From Citreicoccus inhibens (GTDB lineage: Bacteria; Myxococcota; Myxococcia; Myxococcales; Myxococcaceae), in assembly GCF_019039035.1 (NCBI RefSeq), contig NZ_JAHNZT010000050.1:1-46138 (forward strand): a stretch of DNA of 46,138 nucleotides. Reading direction: 5' to 3'. This document shows positions 34,747 to 43,964 of the stretch, piece by piece. Position 1 is the stretch's first letter, and each line of letters begins with the position of its first letter. Position numbers and translations under genes: made by a program. The notes under the pieces are model-generated. The model saw only the letters and a list, made by a program, of their open reading frames with translations, had not been told where the DNA came from and did not search any database.

Positions 34747-35370
34747 ATGAGCCGTCCCACGCCGACCCGCCGTCCCCTCTCTGGAGAGGGCCCCGTCATC
34801 CTCCACGCCGCCACCGACCCGCGGTGGCTCCCCCTGGCCCTCGAGCGCTTCGACGAAGTCCTCGTGGACCACGCCCACTGCGAGAAGAAGGCCGCGGCCA
34901 ACGCGCTGTCCATGCTCCAGGCGTACCCGGACCTGCCGGGGCTGCCGGCGCAGATGGCGCGGCTGGCGCGCGAGGAGAGCGCCCACCTGGCGCGCGTGTT
35001 GGACTTGATGGCCGAGCGCGGCTTGACGCTCACCAAGGACGCTGGCGACCCCTACGCCCAGGCCCTGCAGAAGCAGGTGCGCACGCCCGGCCCCGAGCGC
35101 CGCGTGGACCGACTGCTCGTGGCCGCCATCATCGAGGCCCGCTCCTGCGAGCGGCTGTCGCTTTTGGCCGAAGGGCTGACGGACCCCGCCCTCGCGCGCT
35201 TCTACGGAGAGCTGGCGCAGTCCGAGGACGGGCACCAGTCCCTCTTCTTCCGCCTCGCCGTCACCGCGTCCGCGGGAGACGAAGCCGCCGTGCGCGCCCG
35301 CATGGAGACGCTGCTCGCCCGCGAGGCGGAGGTCGTCACCGAAGTGGGACTGCGCGCCGCCATTCACTGA
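34747..35370 (+). CDS. miaE: tRNA-(ms2io6A37) hydroxylase MiaE-like
   Basis: 207 aa diiron protein that hydroxylates the isopentenyl side chain of ms2i6A37 in tRNA. Ferritin-like helices with carboxylate/His ligands: FDEVLVDHAHCEKKAAANAL, LAREESAHLARVLDLMAE, AAIIEARSCERLSLLAEGL and LAQSEDGHQSLFFRLA, fitting the ExxH...ExxH arrangement. Length is normal. ATG 34747. Ends 33 bp before a convergent transporter gene. Confidence 0.92.
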   Translation: MSRPTPTRRPLSGEGPVILHAATDPRWLPLALERFDEVLVDHAHCEKKAAANALSMLQAYPDLPGLPAQMARLAREESAHLARVLDLMAERGLTLTKDAGDPYAQALQKQVRTPGPERRVDRLLVAAIIEARSCERLSLLAEGLTDPALARFYGELAQSEDGHQSLFFRLAVTASAGDEAAVRARMETLLAREAEVVTEVGLRAAIH

Positions 35371-35403
35371 GGCGCTCGCCCCTTGCGCCCGTGAGCCTCC
35401 CGC

Positions 35404-37212
35404 TCAGGGGTTGAAGGGCCACATCCAGGGCACGGCCACCGCGAGCAGCACGAGCAGCACCAGCGTGAGGGGCGTGCCCAGGCGAAAGAAGTCGCTGAAG
35501 CGGTAGTGCCCCGGCCCGTAGACGAGCACGCAGCTGGGCTCCAGCGGGGTGATGAACGAGCAGCTGGCGGCCAGCGCCACGCCCATGGCGAAGGGCCGCG
35601 CATCCACGCCCAGCCGCCGCGCCACGTCCACCGCCACCGGCAGCACCACCAACGCGGCGGCCTGATTGCTCATGGGCGCGGACAGCCCGAGGGTCAGCAC
35701 CATCAGCAACACGAGCACGCCGCGCGGCCCCCCCGACGCGCCAAACCGGGCCACCAGGCCACCGAGGAAGTGCCCCGCGCCGCTCACCTCCATGGCCACG
35801 CCCAGCGCCATCATGCAGCCGATGAGCAGCACCACGCGCCAGTCCACCCGGAAGGCCTGACGCGCATCCACGCAGCGCGTGGCGATCATCGCGAGCATGC
35901 CGGTCAGCCCCGCCACGGACAGCGGCAACACGCCCGACGAGCCCGCCGCCAGCGCCCCCAGGAACAGGGCCACCGCGAGCGCCGCCTTGCCATAGCGCGG
36001 CGGCTGGTACTCGTGGCCGCCGAGCACCACCAGCTGCGTCCCGCTGGCCAGCGCCTCCACCCTCTCCCGAGGCCCGCGCAAGAGCAGCACGTCCCCCACG
36101 GACAGGGGCAGCATGGACATGGAGCGCTCACCGAAGACGCGGCCCAGGAGCTGGAGCTTCGTCGCGCGCTGGATGGCGGGCCGCCGGTGCAGTGCCAACG
36201 CCACCAGCCCGTAGCGCTCCACGAACGCGACTTCCTTCAAGCCGCGCCCCACGAGGGGACTGCCCACCGGCACGCTCGCCTCCACGAGCAGTGCGTCGGG
36301 GGCGCCCAGCTCGCCTTCGGCCAGGCGCACGTCCGGCCGCAGCTCGATGCCCCGCAGGTCCTTCACCCGCAGGATGTCCTCGCGCTGCCCTTCGATGAGC
36401 AGCCGCTCGTCCCCTCGCAGGCGCAGCGAGGGAGCGGCGGCCAGCGTCCGGCCCTCGCGCAGCACGCCCACCACGCGCAGCCCGAGCCCCTCGGTGAGCT
36501 CCGCCAGCTCGCGCCCCAGGTAGCGCGAGCCGGGCGGCAGGATGGCCTCGGTCAGGTAGTCGCGCAGCGTCCACGCGCCCTCGGTGCCCTTGCCCTCACG
36601 AGAGGGCAACAGCCGCGGCCCCAGCAGCACCACCACGGCCAGCCCCACCAGCACCACGGGGAGCCCCACCGGCGTCAGCTCGGTGACGCCCATGGGCCGC
36701 ATCCCCAGGCGCTTGAGCGCGGCGGACACCACCAGGTTGGTGGACGTCCCGTACAAGAGCAGGGTGCCGCCCAGCATGGACGCGTAGGCCAGCGGCAGCA
36801 GCACCTTGCTCGTGGGCACCCTGGCCCGGTTCGCCGCGCCAATGGCCACGGGCAGGAAGGCCGCGGTCGTCACCGTGTTGGAGATGACCGAGGAGAAGGC
36901 CGCCACCGTCACCATCATCGCCAGCACGAAGCCCCGCTGGCCGAAGCGCGCGAAGAAGGCCAGCCGCTGCCCGATGAGCTGCACCACGCCCGTGGAGGCG
37001 AGCCCTTGGGTCATCGCCAGCAGCGTGAAGATGAAGATGACCGTGTCGTTGCTGAAGCCCTCGAAGGCCTGCGCTGGCGTCAGCACGCCCGTCAGCGCCA
37101 ACAGGCACACCACGCACAGCGCGCTGAACTCGATGGGGACGGCGTCGAACGAGAAGAGCACCAGCGCGACCAGCACCAGGCCCAGGACGATGGCGATGTT
37201 CACGGGGTCCAC
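35404..37212 (-). CDS. SLC13-family permease with two TrkA-C domains
   Basis: 602 aa from GTG 37212 (ATG 37260 is a longer alternative lacking a good reason). Eleven to twelve hydrophobic helices in two halves with a soluble insert (about 205-365) of two RCK/TrkA-C domains (LGLRVVGVLREGRTLAAAPS; LVALALHRRPAIQRATKLQL). SNT-type substrate motifs: GTSTNLVVSAALK in the first half and SAPMSNQAAALVVLPVAVDV in the second. Such proteins take up sulfate or dicarboxylates with Na+. Substrate not decidable here. Divergent from pckG, which would suit a C4-acid uptake link, but that is guesswork. Confidence 0.92.
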   Translation of the reverse strand: MDPVNIAIVLGLVLVALVLFSFDAVPIEFSALCVVCLLALTGVLTPAQAFEGFSNDTVIFIFTLLAMTQGLASTGVVQLIGQRLAFFARFGQRGFVLAMMVTVAAFSSVISNTVTTAAFLPVAIGAANRARVPTSKVLLPLAYASMLGGTLLLYGTSTNLVVSAALKRLGMRPMGVTELTPVGLPVVLVGLAVVVLLGPRLLPSREGKGTEGAWTLRDYLTEAILPPGSRYLGRELAELTEGLGLRVVGVLREGRTLAAAPSLRLRGDERLLIEGQREDILRVKDLRGIELRPDVRLAEGELGAPDALLVEASVPVGSPLVGRGLKEVAFVERYGLVALALHRRPAIQRATKLQLLGRVFGERSMSMLPLSVGDVLLLRGPRERVEALASGTQLVVLGGHEYQPPRYGKAALAVALFLGALAAGSSGVLPLSVAGLTGMLAMIATRCVDARQAFRVDWRVVLLIGCMMALGVAMEVSGAGHFLGGLVARFGASGGPRGVLVLLMVLTLGLSAPMSNQAAALVVLPVAVDVARRLGVDARPFAMGVALAASCSFITPLEPSCVLVYGPGHYRFSDFFRLGTPLTLVLLVLLAVAVPWMWPFNP

Positions 37213-37353
37213 GCCCCACCCTGGAGTCGCGCTCCGCGTGAAGACAGTCCCCTGGCGCACTGCGCCGTCAGCTACTGGATGACCGCCTTCTCATAAGTGG
37301 AATTAGTGCGGACCAGGGCCGGCGCCGGTTGACTGCCGGACGCCAGTTGCTTT

Positions 37354-37368
37354 TGGAGCGCCGCTCCA
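37354..37368. promoter_or_regulatory. 15-bp palindrome upstream of pckG
   Basis: TGGAGCGCCGCTCCA has 7-bp perfect arms around a single C, in the divergent region between the SLC13 permease and pckG. The loop is too small for an RNA hairpin, so a protein-binding operator is the more natural reading. It lies 90 bp before the pckG ATG. Confidence 0.35.
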
Positions 37369-37457
37369 GAAGGTTTGGCGCTCTTCCGCAAGTAGGGTGA
37401 TCCCCCCTTGGACCGGACGCGGGAGACCCTAACTTGAGACAACACGAGGAGACTCCG

Positions 37458-39251
37458 ATGGCTACGACGCAAGCGGCCGCCGTGGCGCAAAACGCGCCCA
37501 CGAAGAACCCCACGCTGCTGGCCTGGGTGGCCAAGATGGCGGCGATGACCCAGCCCGATCGCATCGTCTGGTGCGACGGCTCTGAGGCAGAGAAGAAGCG
37601 GATGACGGAGGAGGCCGTGAAGGACGGCACCCTCATCCCGCTGAACCAGGAGAAGCGCCCGGGCTGCTATCTGCACCGCTCCAACCCCAACGACGTGGCG
37701 CGCGTCGAGCACCTCACGTTCATCTGTACGCCGAACAAGACGGACGCGGGCCCCACCAACAACTGGATGGAGCCGGACGAGGCGTACACGAAGCTGGGCC
37801 AGCTCTTCGAAGGCTGCATGAAGGGCCGCACCATGTACGTGGTGCCCTACGCCATGGGGCCGCTGGGCAGCCCGTTCACGAAGATTGGCGTGGAGCTGAC
37901 GGACAGCAACTACGTGGTCCTCAACATGCGGATCATGACCCGCATGGGCAAGGCCGTGCTGGACCTGCTGGGCGACAGCGATGACTTCAACCGCGGCCTG
38001 CACAGCACCGGCGACGTGAACCCGGACCGCCGCTACATCTGCCACTTCCCCCAGGACAACACCATCTGGAGCTTCGGCTCCGGCTACGGCGGCAACGTGC
38101 TGCTGGGCAAGAAGTGCCTGGCGCTGCGCATCGGCAGCTACCTGGGCCGCGAGGAGGGCTGGCTCGCCGAGCACATGCTCATCCTCGGCGTCACCAGCCC
38201 CCAGGGCGAGACGACGTACGTTGCCGCGGCCTTCCCGTCCGCGTGCGGCAAGACCAACTTCGCCATGCTCATCCCGCCCAAGGAGTACAAGGGCTGGAAG
38301 ATCGAGACCGTGGGCGACGACATCGCGTGGATGCGCCCGGGTCCGGATGGCCGCCTGTACGCCATCAACCCGGAGGCCGGCTATTTCGGCGTGGTCCCCG
38401 GCACCAACTACAAGACGAACCCCAACGCGATGGAGACCATCGCCAAGGACACCCTCTTCACCAACGTGGCGCTGACGCCCGACGGCGACGTGTGGTGGGA
38501 GGGCAAGGACGGCGAGGTCCCCGAGGAGCTCACCGACTGGCAGGGCCGGCCCTGGAAGAAGGGCAGCGCGGAGAAGGCGGCGCACCCGAACAGCCGCTTC
38601 ACCGCGCCCATGACGAACAACCCCGTGCTCAGCGGCAAGTCCAATGACCCGATGGGCGTCCCCATCAGCGCCATCATCTTCGGCGGCCGTCGCTCCAACA
38701 CGGTCCCGCTCGTGCTCCAGGCCTTCAACTGGACCCACGGCGTGTTCCTGGGCGCCACCATGGGCAGCGAGACGACCGCCGCCGCCACCGGCAAGGTGGG
38801 CGTGGTGCGCCGCGACCCCATGGCCATGCTGCCCTTCTGCGGCTACCACATGGGCGACTACCTCCAGCACTGGCTGGACATGCAGAAGTCCATCCCGCAG
38901 CTGCCGAAGATCTTCCAGGTCAACTGGTTCCGGCAGGACAAGAACGGCAAGTTCCTGTGGCCGGGCTACGGCGACAACATGCGCGTGCTCGAGTGGATCG
39001 TGAACCGCGTCCACGGCCGCGTGCCCACGCAGGAGACGCTGCTGGGCTGGGTGCCGCGCCAGGACCAGGGCCTCAACCTCCAGGGCCTGGACGTGGCCCC
39101 CGAGTCCATCTCCGAGGCCACCTCCATCAAGGAGGACGAGTGGAAGACCGAGCTGAAGAGCCAGGAGGTCTTCTTCGAGCAGCTCGGCACCAAGGCGCCC
39201 GAGGCGCTGATGCTCCAGCGCAAGCTGCTGATGTCCCGCCTGGGCGGGTAG
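37458..39251 (+). CDS. pckG: Phosphoenolpyruvate carboxykinase (GTP)
   Basis: 597 aa. Converts oxaloacetate plus GTP to PEP, the first committed gluconeogenic step. Kinase-1 P-loop is [13 protein letters not shown] with the reactive Cys. Other marks: [20 protein letters not shown] (substrate region), [58 protein letters not shown], and [14 protein letters not shown]. Length matches the GTP family (about 600-620). ATG 37458 has GAGGAG 7 nt upstream. Gluconeogenesis suits a bacterium living on amino acids and lipids, as myxobacteria do. Followed by a strong GC-rich hairpin. Confidence 0.97.
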   Translation: MATTQAAAVAQNAPTKNPTLLAWVAKMAAMTQPDRIVWCDGSEAEKKRMTEEAVKDGTLIPLNQEKRPGCYLHRSNPNDVARVEHLTFICTPNKTDAGPTNNWMEPDEAYTKLGQLFEGCMKGRTMYVVPYAMGPLGSPFTKIGVELTDSNYVVLNMRIMTRMGKAVLDLLGDSDDFNRGLHSTGDVNPDRRYICHFPQDNTIWSFGSGYGGNVLLGKKCLALRIGSYLGREEGWLAEHMLILGVTSPQGETTYVAAAFPSACGKTNFAMLIPPKEYKGWKIETVGDDIAWMRPGPDGRLYAINPEAGYFGVVPGTNYKTNPNAMETIAKDTLFTNVALTPDGDVWWEGKDGEVPEELTDWQGRPWKKGSAEKAAHPNSRFTAPMTNNPVLSGKSNDPMGVPISAIIFGGRRSNTVPLVLQAFNWTHGVFLGATMGSETTAAATGKVGVVRRDPMAMLPFCGYHMGDYLQHWLDMQKSIPQLPKIFQVNWFRQDKNGKFLWPGYGDNMRVLEWIVNRVHGRVPTQETLLGWVPRQDQGLNLQGLDVAPESISEATSIKEDEWKTELKSQEVFFEQLGTKAPEALMLQRKLLMSRLGG

Positions 39252-39281
39252 TCGGGCACGCCTGACGTTCGAGTGAGTGCC

Positions 39282-39328
39282 CGCCGGGGCCGCCCCCACC
39301 CTTCCACGGGGTGTGCGCGGCCCCGGTG
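39282..39328 (+). terminator. GC-rich stem-loop after pckG
   Basis: CCGGGGCCGC (39284-39293) pairs perfectly with GCGGCCCCGG (39317-39326), 31 bp after the pckG stop; within the loop CCCC and GGGG can pair further. No U-tract follows. Likely the pckG transcript end or an RNA-stabilising structure. Confidence 0.5.
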
Positions 39329-39393
39329 CATTTGCGGGGACACACGGGCGGGTGTTCGCTGGCGGAACAATTCAGCGCTAGGCTGCCGGCCCC

Positions 39394-40227
39394 ATGAGAC
39401 TGGTCTTCGTGTTGACGGTGGCCCTGGCCCTCGCGCCGGCGGCCGCGCTGGCCCAGCGTGGCGGCGCGGCGAAGAGCGCGAACGCACCCGCGCTCATCAA
39501 GGAGGGCGAGCGCCTCTACAAGGCGGGCAAGTACCGCGAGGCCGCCGACGTGTTGAAGAAGGCGAACGAGGCGCAGCCGCACCCCAAGCTCCTCTTCAAC
39601 ATCGCCGTGGCGCTGGAGTACGCGGGCGAGCTGCGCGAGTCGCTCACCTGGTACCAGCAATATGTGGGCAGCTCCGAGGGCACGGACCCCGAGCTGCTCA
39701 AGAAGAGCACCCGCTACATGGAGCGCGTGCGCGCGCAGCTGGAGCGCGAGGAGCACGCCCAGTCCACCGCCGACGCGGACCGCAAGCGCCTGGAGGCGGA
39801 GGCCGAGTCCGCGCGCCAGCGGGCGGAGCAGGAGCAGCTGGCCGCGCGCCGCGCCGAGGAAGAGAACCGGGTGCGCCAGCAGGCCGAGCAGGAGCGCGAG
39901 ATGAAGTCCTACAAGCGCCAGCGCCTGGGCGCCTTCGCCGCGGGAGGCGTGGCGGTGGTGGGCGTGGGCGCGGGCGTGCTCTTCGGCATGCAGGCGCGGG
40001 ATGCGCGCAAGCAGTTCGACTCGGCGACGAAGCTGGCGGACAAGGAGAGCTTCAAGAGCGACACGCGCAGCAAGGCGCTCCTGGCGGACATCGGCTTTGG
40101 CGTGGGCCTGGTGAGCGCCATCACCGCCATCGTGCTGTATCCCAAGGAAGGTCCCCCGGCCGAGGGCGAGGTGCGGGTCACGATGGCGCCTCGGGGCGCC
40201 GGTGCCGGTATGGAGGTGAGCTTCTGA
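39394..40227 (+). CDS. Exported TPR/coiled-coil protein with two C-terminal membrane helices
   Basis: 277 aa. Signal peptide LVFVLTVALALAPAAALAQ. A TPR-like region (ALIKEGERLYKAGKYREAAD, LFNIAVALEYAGELRESLTW) precedes a highly charged coiled coil (LEREEHAQSTADADRKRLEA, ARRAEEENRVRQQAEQERE). Then two hydrophobic segments: LGAFAAGGVAVVGVGAGVLF and IGFGVGLVSAITAIVLY. Architecture common in myxobacterial envelope proteins of unknown role. Overlaps the next gene by TGATG (stop 40225-40227, start 40227). Confidence 0.83.
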   Translation: MRLVFVLTVALALAPAAALAQRGGAAKSANAPALIKEGERLYKAGKYREAADVLKKANEAQPHPKLLFNIAVALEYAGELRESLTWYQQYVGSSEGTDPELLKKSTRYMERVRAQLEREEHAQSTADADRKRLEAEAESARQRAEQEQLAARRAEEENRVRQQAEQEREMKSYKRQRLGAFAAGGVAVVGVGAGVLFGMQARDARKQFDSATKLADKESFKSDTRSKALLADIGFGVGLVSAITAIVLYPKEGPPAEGEVRVTMAPRGAGAGMEVSF

Positions 40228-41666
40228 TGCGCGCGCTGGGATTCATGGCAGTGGGAGCGGTGCTGTTCGCCGGGTGCAGCTTCACGACGGCCAGCGGCCT
40301 CAACGAGTGCGAGACGAGCGCGGACTGCGGCGCCAACCGCGTGTGCACGCAGGGTTACTGCCTGCCGCAGCCGGACGGGTGCGACCGCGCGCTCGGCGCC
40401 ACCACGGTGGCCAACGCCATCCCGCTGGGCGCCGTGCTGCCCATCACCACCAGCGAGGGCACGGACGAGTCCGAGGAGCAGGACCTCAACGCGCTCAAGC
40501 TCGCGCTGGATGAGGTGAACCAGTTGGAGGGCGTGGGCGGCCGCCGCTTCGTGCTCTACGTCTGTGACTCCCACGCGGACACGGACCGGGCCAAGACGCA
40601 GGCCGAGTGGATGGTGGGCGACAAGGGCGTGTCCGCCATCTTCACCTCGGGCAGCGCGCAGACCATCTCCATCAGCACCATCACCATCCCCAAGGGCGTG
40701 CTGCTGATGAGCTACACCGCCACCAGCGCGGCCATCAGCAACCTGAGCGACAAGAACGGCGGCTCCACGGGCCTCGTGTGGCGCACGACGCCCTCGGACG
40801 TGCTCCAGGGCCGCGTCATCGCGGACATCCTTCAGGGCCGCATCGCCATCAACGACCCGGCGGGGACCTTCACGGCGCCCGCCAAGGTGGGCGTGGCCTA
40901 CGTCAACGACGCCTACGGCCAGGGCCTCTACTCGGCCCTCCTGGACCGCTTCCAGCCCAAGCAGGTGCCGGGCGTGCAGTATCCGCGCAACGGCGACGTG
41001 GGCACAGCGGTGACCCAGCTGGTCCTCGAGAAGGCCAACCTGACGGTGCTCGCGGGCTTCCCCGAGGACAACACGCGCATCATCAACCAGGCGGTGAGCG
41101 CGGGGCTGACGCAGGCGGCGGGCTACCGGTGGTTCTTCACCGACGCAAACAAGACGTCCGATCTGTTCACCGCGCTGGGCAACAACAAGGCCGAGGTGGC
41201 GGGCGCCTACGGCACCACGCCCGCGACGGAGCGCCCCAACGACTCCGTCTACTCGCTGTTCGCCGCGCGCTTCAAGACAGCCACCAACAAGGACGCCGGC
41301 CAGTACTCGTATACGGCGCACGCGTATGACGCCATGTACCTGGTCGCGCTGGGCCATGCGTACGCGGTGGGGCCGGACATCAACTCGCCGCAGCCCATCA
41401 CCGGCAACCGCGTGGCGGAGGGCCTCACCTTCGTCACGCCCCCGCCGGGTGCCAACCCTGCCCCGCCCAACTACGCCATCGGGCCCATCCAGTTCACCTC
41501 CGCGCGCGACGAACTGCGCGCGGGCCACGTCATCAACGTGCGCGGCGCCAGCGGCGAGCTGGACTTCGACAACGCCAAGGGCGAGGCCCCGTCGCAGTAC
41601 GAGCTGTGGAAGATCGAGAACAGCAAGTTCACGACCCTCCAGCTCATCACCCCGCAGGCGGACTGA
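40227..41666 (+). CDS. Periplasmic binding-type lipoprotein (branched-chain amino-acid receptor fold)
   Basis: 479 aa. Signal peptide ends in lipobox FAGC (Cys17). Residues about 25-45 form a Cys-rich myxobacterial motif (ECETSADCGANRVCTQGYC). The rest is a type 1 periplasmic-binding fold like LivJ: AIPLGAVLPITTSEGTDESE at the start of lobe 1, ADTDRAKTQAEWMVGDKGVS, SYTATSAAISNLSDKNGG, FRTTP-like GLVWRTTPSDVLQGRVIADI, and KVGVAYVNDAYGQGL for lobe 2. No permease or ATPase gene is nearby. The stop overlaps its upstream TPR/coiled-coil gene, so the two proteins may act together, perhaps as a sensor. Ligand unknown. Confidence 0.87.
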   Translation: MRALGFMAVGAVLFAGCSFTTASGLNECETSADCGANRVCTQGYCLPQPDGCDRALGATTVANAIPLGAVLPITTSEGTDESEEQDLNALKLALDEVNQLEGVGGRRFVLYVCDSHADTDRAKTQAEWMVGDKGVSAIFTSGSAQTISISTITIPKGVLLMSYTATSAAISNLSDKNGGSTGLVWRTTPSDVLQGRVIADILQGRIAINDPAGTFTAPAKVGVAYVNDAYGQGLYSALLDRFQPKQVPGVQYPRNGDVGTAVTQLVLEKANLTVLAGFPEDNTRIINQAVSAGLTQAAGYRWFFTDANKTSDLFTALGNNKAEVAGAYGTTPATERPNDSVYSLFAARFKTATNKDAGQYSYTAHAYDAMYLVALGHAYAVGPDINSPQPITGNRVAEGLTFVTPPPGANPAPPNYAIGPIQFTSARDELRAGHVINVRGASGELDFDNAKGEAPSQYELWKIENSKFTTLQLITPQAD

Positions 41667-41697
41667 CGGCGCGGGCGCGGCGTTCCCGGCGCGGCGG

Positions 41698-42879
41698 CTA
41701 CCCCGCCGGGAACATCCGCCCCAGTCCATCCACGAGCACCTGGAGCGCGGCGCTGAAGCGCTCGGGCGGCGCCAGGAGCGAGAGCACCAGGTAGGCGCCG
41801 CCCTCGAAGTCGTAGAAGTACCCCGGTTGGACCCGCACGCCCGCGGCGAGCAACGCGAGGCACGTGGCCTCTTCCCCGGGCTCGGTGGGCACGCGCAGCA
41901 CCGCGCTCCAGCCGCCGTGGGCTCGCACCACGTCCCATGCCGCCCCGCGTGGCCGGGCCGCGAGCAGCCGCGCGCGGTTCGCGAGCACGCGCTCCCGCAG
42001 CGCCTGTTGGAAGCGCGGCGCACGGGCCAGCAGCGCGGGCACGGCGTGTTGCGCGGGCGTGTTCACGGAGAGGTACGCGTCCGACACCCACTCCAGCCGG
42101 GCCAGGGCTTCGTCGCGCAGTGACTCGGGACCGCCCACGTGCGTCCAGCCCACCTTGAGGCCGGGCAGGCCCACGGACTTGGACAACCCGCCGAGCGCGA
42201 AGGTGAGGCAGGGCAGCGCGCGGCCGGCCACGGTGGGCACTCGGTCCGGCTCGTCATCCCAGGGGAACTCGGAGAAGACCTCGTCGCAGATGAGCGCCAG
42301 CCCTCGTCGCGCGCAGACCTCCGCGAGCGCGGCGAGCTCCCCCTCGTGCAGGAAGTGGCCCGTGGGGTTGCCGGGGTTCACCACCACCACGGCGCGGGTG
42401 CGCGCGTCGCACGCGGACTCCACCGCGCCCGCGTCCAGGCCGAAGCCGTGCGCTAGCGGGAGGCGGTAGGCGCGCGTCTGGACGCCCTCCAGCCGCGCGA
42501 GGACGTCCACCAGGGGGTAGCACGGCGCGGGCACGAGCACGGTGTCCTCGGGCTCGCACAGGAGCTTGAGGAGCCAGCCGTAGGCCTCGCTGGTGCTCGC
42601 GGAGAGGAGGATGTGCTCGGCGGACACGCGCGCGCCGCGCGCGAGCCAGGACTCCGCCACGGCGTGACGGGCGGAGGCTAGGCCCAGGGGCTCCGGGGCG
42701 TAGCCCAGGCCCCCGGGGAGCGACAGGAGGTCCACGTCTGGCGCGGGCAGGCCCACGCGCGTGGGGTTGGACTCGGTGAGGTCCAGGAGCGGAAGCCCGC
42801 GCGCCTGTCGCGCCGCGTGGGCCTCGGTGAGCGCGTTGGGCGCTCGGGGGAAGTCCGTGCGGGTGGAGAACCGGCTCAC
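41698..42879 (-). CDS. PLP-dependent aminotransferase, class I/II
   Basis: 393 aa, cytoplasmic. Motifs: LLDLTESNPTRVG near the start, ILLSASTSEAYGWLLKLLCE, VVVVNPGNPTGHFLHEGELA (substrate/PLP contacts), LALICDEVFSEFPW and PLP-lysine motif ALGGLSKSVGLPGLKVGWTH. C-terminal RVQPGYFYDFEGGAYLVLSL includes the carboxylate-binding Arg area. The substrate amino acid cannot be told. Its ATG overlaps the stop of the 92-aa gene upstream (ATGA), so it is coupled to it. It converges with the binding-protein gene (31-bp gap). Confidence 0.93.
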   Translation of the reverse strand: MSRFSTRTDFPRAPNALTEAHAARQARGLPLLDLTESNPTRVGLPAPDVDLLSLPGGLGYAPEPLGLASARHAVAESWLARGARVSAEHILLSASTSEAYGWLLKLLCEPEDTVLVPAPCYPLVDVLARLEGVQTRAYRLPLAHGFGLDAGAVESACDARTRAVVVVNPGNPTGHFLHEGELAALAEVCARRGLALICDEVFSEFPWDDEPDRVPTVAGRALPCLTFALGGLSKSVGLPGLKVGWTHVGGPESLRDEALARLEWVSDAYLSVNTPAQHAVPALLARAPRFQQALRERVLANRARLLAARPRGAAWDVVRAHGGWSAVLRVPTEPGEEATCLALLAAGVRVQPGYFYDFEGGAYLVLSLLAPPERFSAALQVLVDGLGRMFPAG

Positions 42880-43154
42880 AGCCCCGTTTGGAGCATCGCG
42901 TTCGCGACGCGGCGGATCAGGTCGCGGCGCAGCTCCTGCCGGCAGTATTCGATGGCCTTGTCATGGGGCTTGGGGAGTTCCGGATCGCGGGTGCGCAGCG
43001 CCGTCCGCAGCACAAGCTCCACCTTCGAGGGCTCGAGGTGGAACAGCCGGGGGCCGTCCTTCTGGAGAAAGTACGAGAGCCCGCGCTGATCAATGAGCTT
43101 GAGGAAGAAGCGCCGGACGTCCGCGAGGAGCGTGAGGTCGATGATGTCCGCCAT
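42876..43154 (-). CDS. Small conserved-type protein of unknown function
   Basis: 92 aa, soluble, basic and helical: MADIIDLTLLADVRRFFLKL, ...HLEPSKVELVLRTALRTRD, then AIEYCRQELRRDLIRRVANA. No domain recognised. ATG 43154 fits the family-like start; a longer frame to 43211 would run through a terminator-like hairpin. The stop overlaps the aminotransferase start (ATGA), so they form one unit. The leader is odd: a stem-loop with a U-tract ends just 22 bases before the ATG. Confidence 0.75.
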   Translation of the reverse strand: MADIIDLTLLADVRRFFLKLIDQRGLSYFLQKDGPRLFHLEPSKVELVLRTALRTRDPELPKPHDKAIEYCRQELRRDLIRRVANAMLQTGL

Positions 43155-43176
43155 TCGTGACGGCTTTCTCGCGCGG

Positions 43177-43206
43177 AAAAAACGACACGTCCATTTCACG
43201 GACGTG
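43177..43206 (-). terminator. Intrinsic terminator (or attenuator) after bioD
   Basis: On the minus strand CACGTCC and GGACGTG (43206-43200 and 43192-43186) form a 7-bp stem with a 7-base loop, followed by TCG and six T (43182-43177). This is the best rho-independent terminator seen in the window. It lies about 60 bp after the bioD stop and only 22 bp before the ATG of the next gene. Confidence 0.7.
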
Positions 43207-43259
43207 CACACGCGAAAACTTGCGCGACCTGTAGCACTCGTCCGGACCGCGAAGCGCCG

Positions 43260-43279
43260 GAGGCCGATTTATCGGCCTC
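43260..43279 (-). repeat. 8-bp hairpin over the bioD stop codon
   Basis: GAGGCCGA and TCGGCCTC are perfect inverted arms with a 4-base loop TTTA that contains the bioD stop. The stem has no U-tract of its own. It may protect the bio transcript end or act with the downstream terminator. Confidence 0.5.
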
Positions 43280-43964
43280 GCGCGCGTTCGCTCACCAGCG
43301 GGCGCAGCGCGCGACGGAACGCGGCGTGGCGTGCGCGCGCATCCTCCAGATAAGGCACCGGCCCCAGGACCGGAACGCCGTGGCGCGCTTCCAAAAACTG
43401 GCGGTTGTCGCGTTCGGAGGGATCACGCGCGGCCGTGGAGCGAGACAGCACCACCGCGCGCACCGGCACCTCGCGCGCGGCCAGCGCCTCCAGCGACAGC
43501 GCCACGTGGTTGAGCGTGCCCAGGCCCGCGCGCGCCACCAGCACCACGGGCAGGCGCAGCACCTGGATGAGGTCGATGACGTCGTGCTTGGAGTCCAGCG
43601 GCACGAACAGCCCGCCCGCGCCCTCCACCACCACGGGCCCCATGCGCAGCCGCTCCCACGCGGCGAGCGTGACGCGGAAGTCCGGCTCCCGCCCCAGGCG
43701 ATGCGCCGCGATGCCCGGGGCCAGCGGCGCGCGGAAGCGGTGCGGACACACGGCCTCCATGGGCAGCGTGCTGCCTGCCGCCTCGCGCAGCGCCAGCGCG
43801 TCCGCGGGGTGCTTCAGCGACTCGCAGCCGCTCTCGTAGGGCTTGAAGCCCTGGGGCCGCACGCCCGCGTCCGCCAGCAAGGACAGGAGCGCGCGCGACA
43901 CCTGCGTCTTGCCCACGCCGGTGTCGGTGCCGGTGACGAAGACCTGGAACGGAGCTTTAGCCAT
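43269..43964 (-). CDS. bioD: Dethiobiotin synthase
   Basis: 231 aa. ATP-dependent carboxylation of 7,8-diaminopelargonate to dethiobiotin. P-loop [20 protein letters not shown], catalytic/substrate segment [11 protein letters not shown], and [40 protein letters not shown] is also typical. Starts 8 bp inside the bioF end, so translation is coupled. No bioA or bioC gene is visible in the window; these may lie beyond the right end or elsewhere. The stop codon sits in the loop of a small hairpin. Confidence 0.96.
   Translation of the reverse strand: MAKAPFQVFVTGTDTGVGKTQVSRALLSLLADAGVRPQGFKPYESGCESLKHPADALALREAAGSTLPMEAVCPHRFRAPLAPGIAAHRLGREPDFRVTLAAWERLRMGPVVVEGAGGLFVPLDSKHDVIDLIQVLRLPVVLVARAGLGTLNHVALSLEALAAREVPVRAVVLSRSTAARDPSERDNRQFLEARHGVPVLGPVPYLEDARARHAAFRRALRPLVSERARGR

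Noticed and set aside
35506-37296. Long plus-strand frame opposite the SLC13 permease
   Set aside because: Gln/His-rich low-information product, antisense to a protein with clear transmembrane and SNT motifs.
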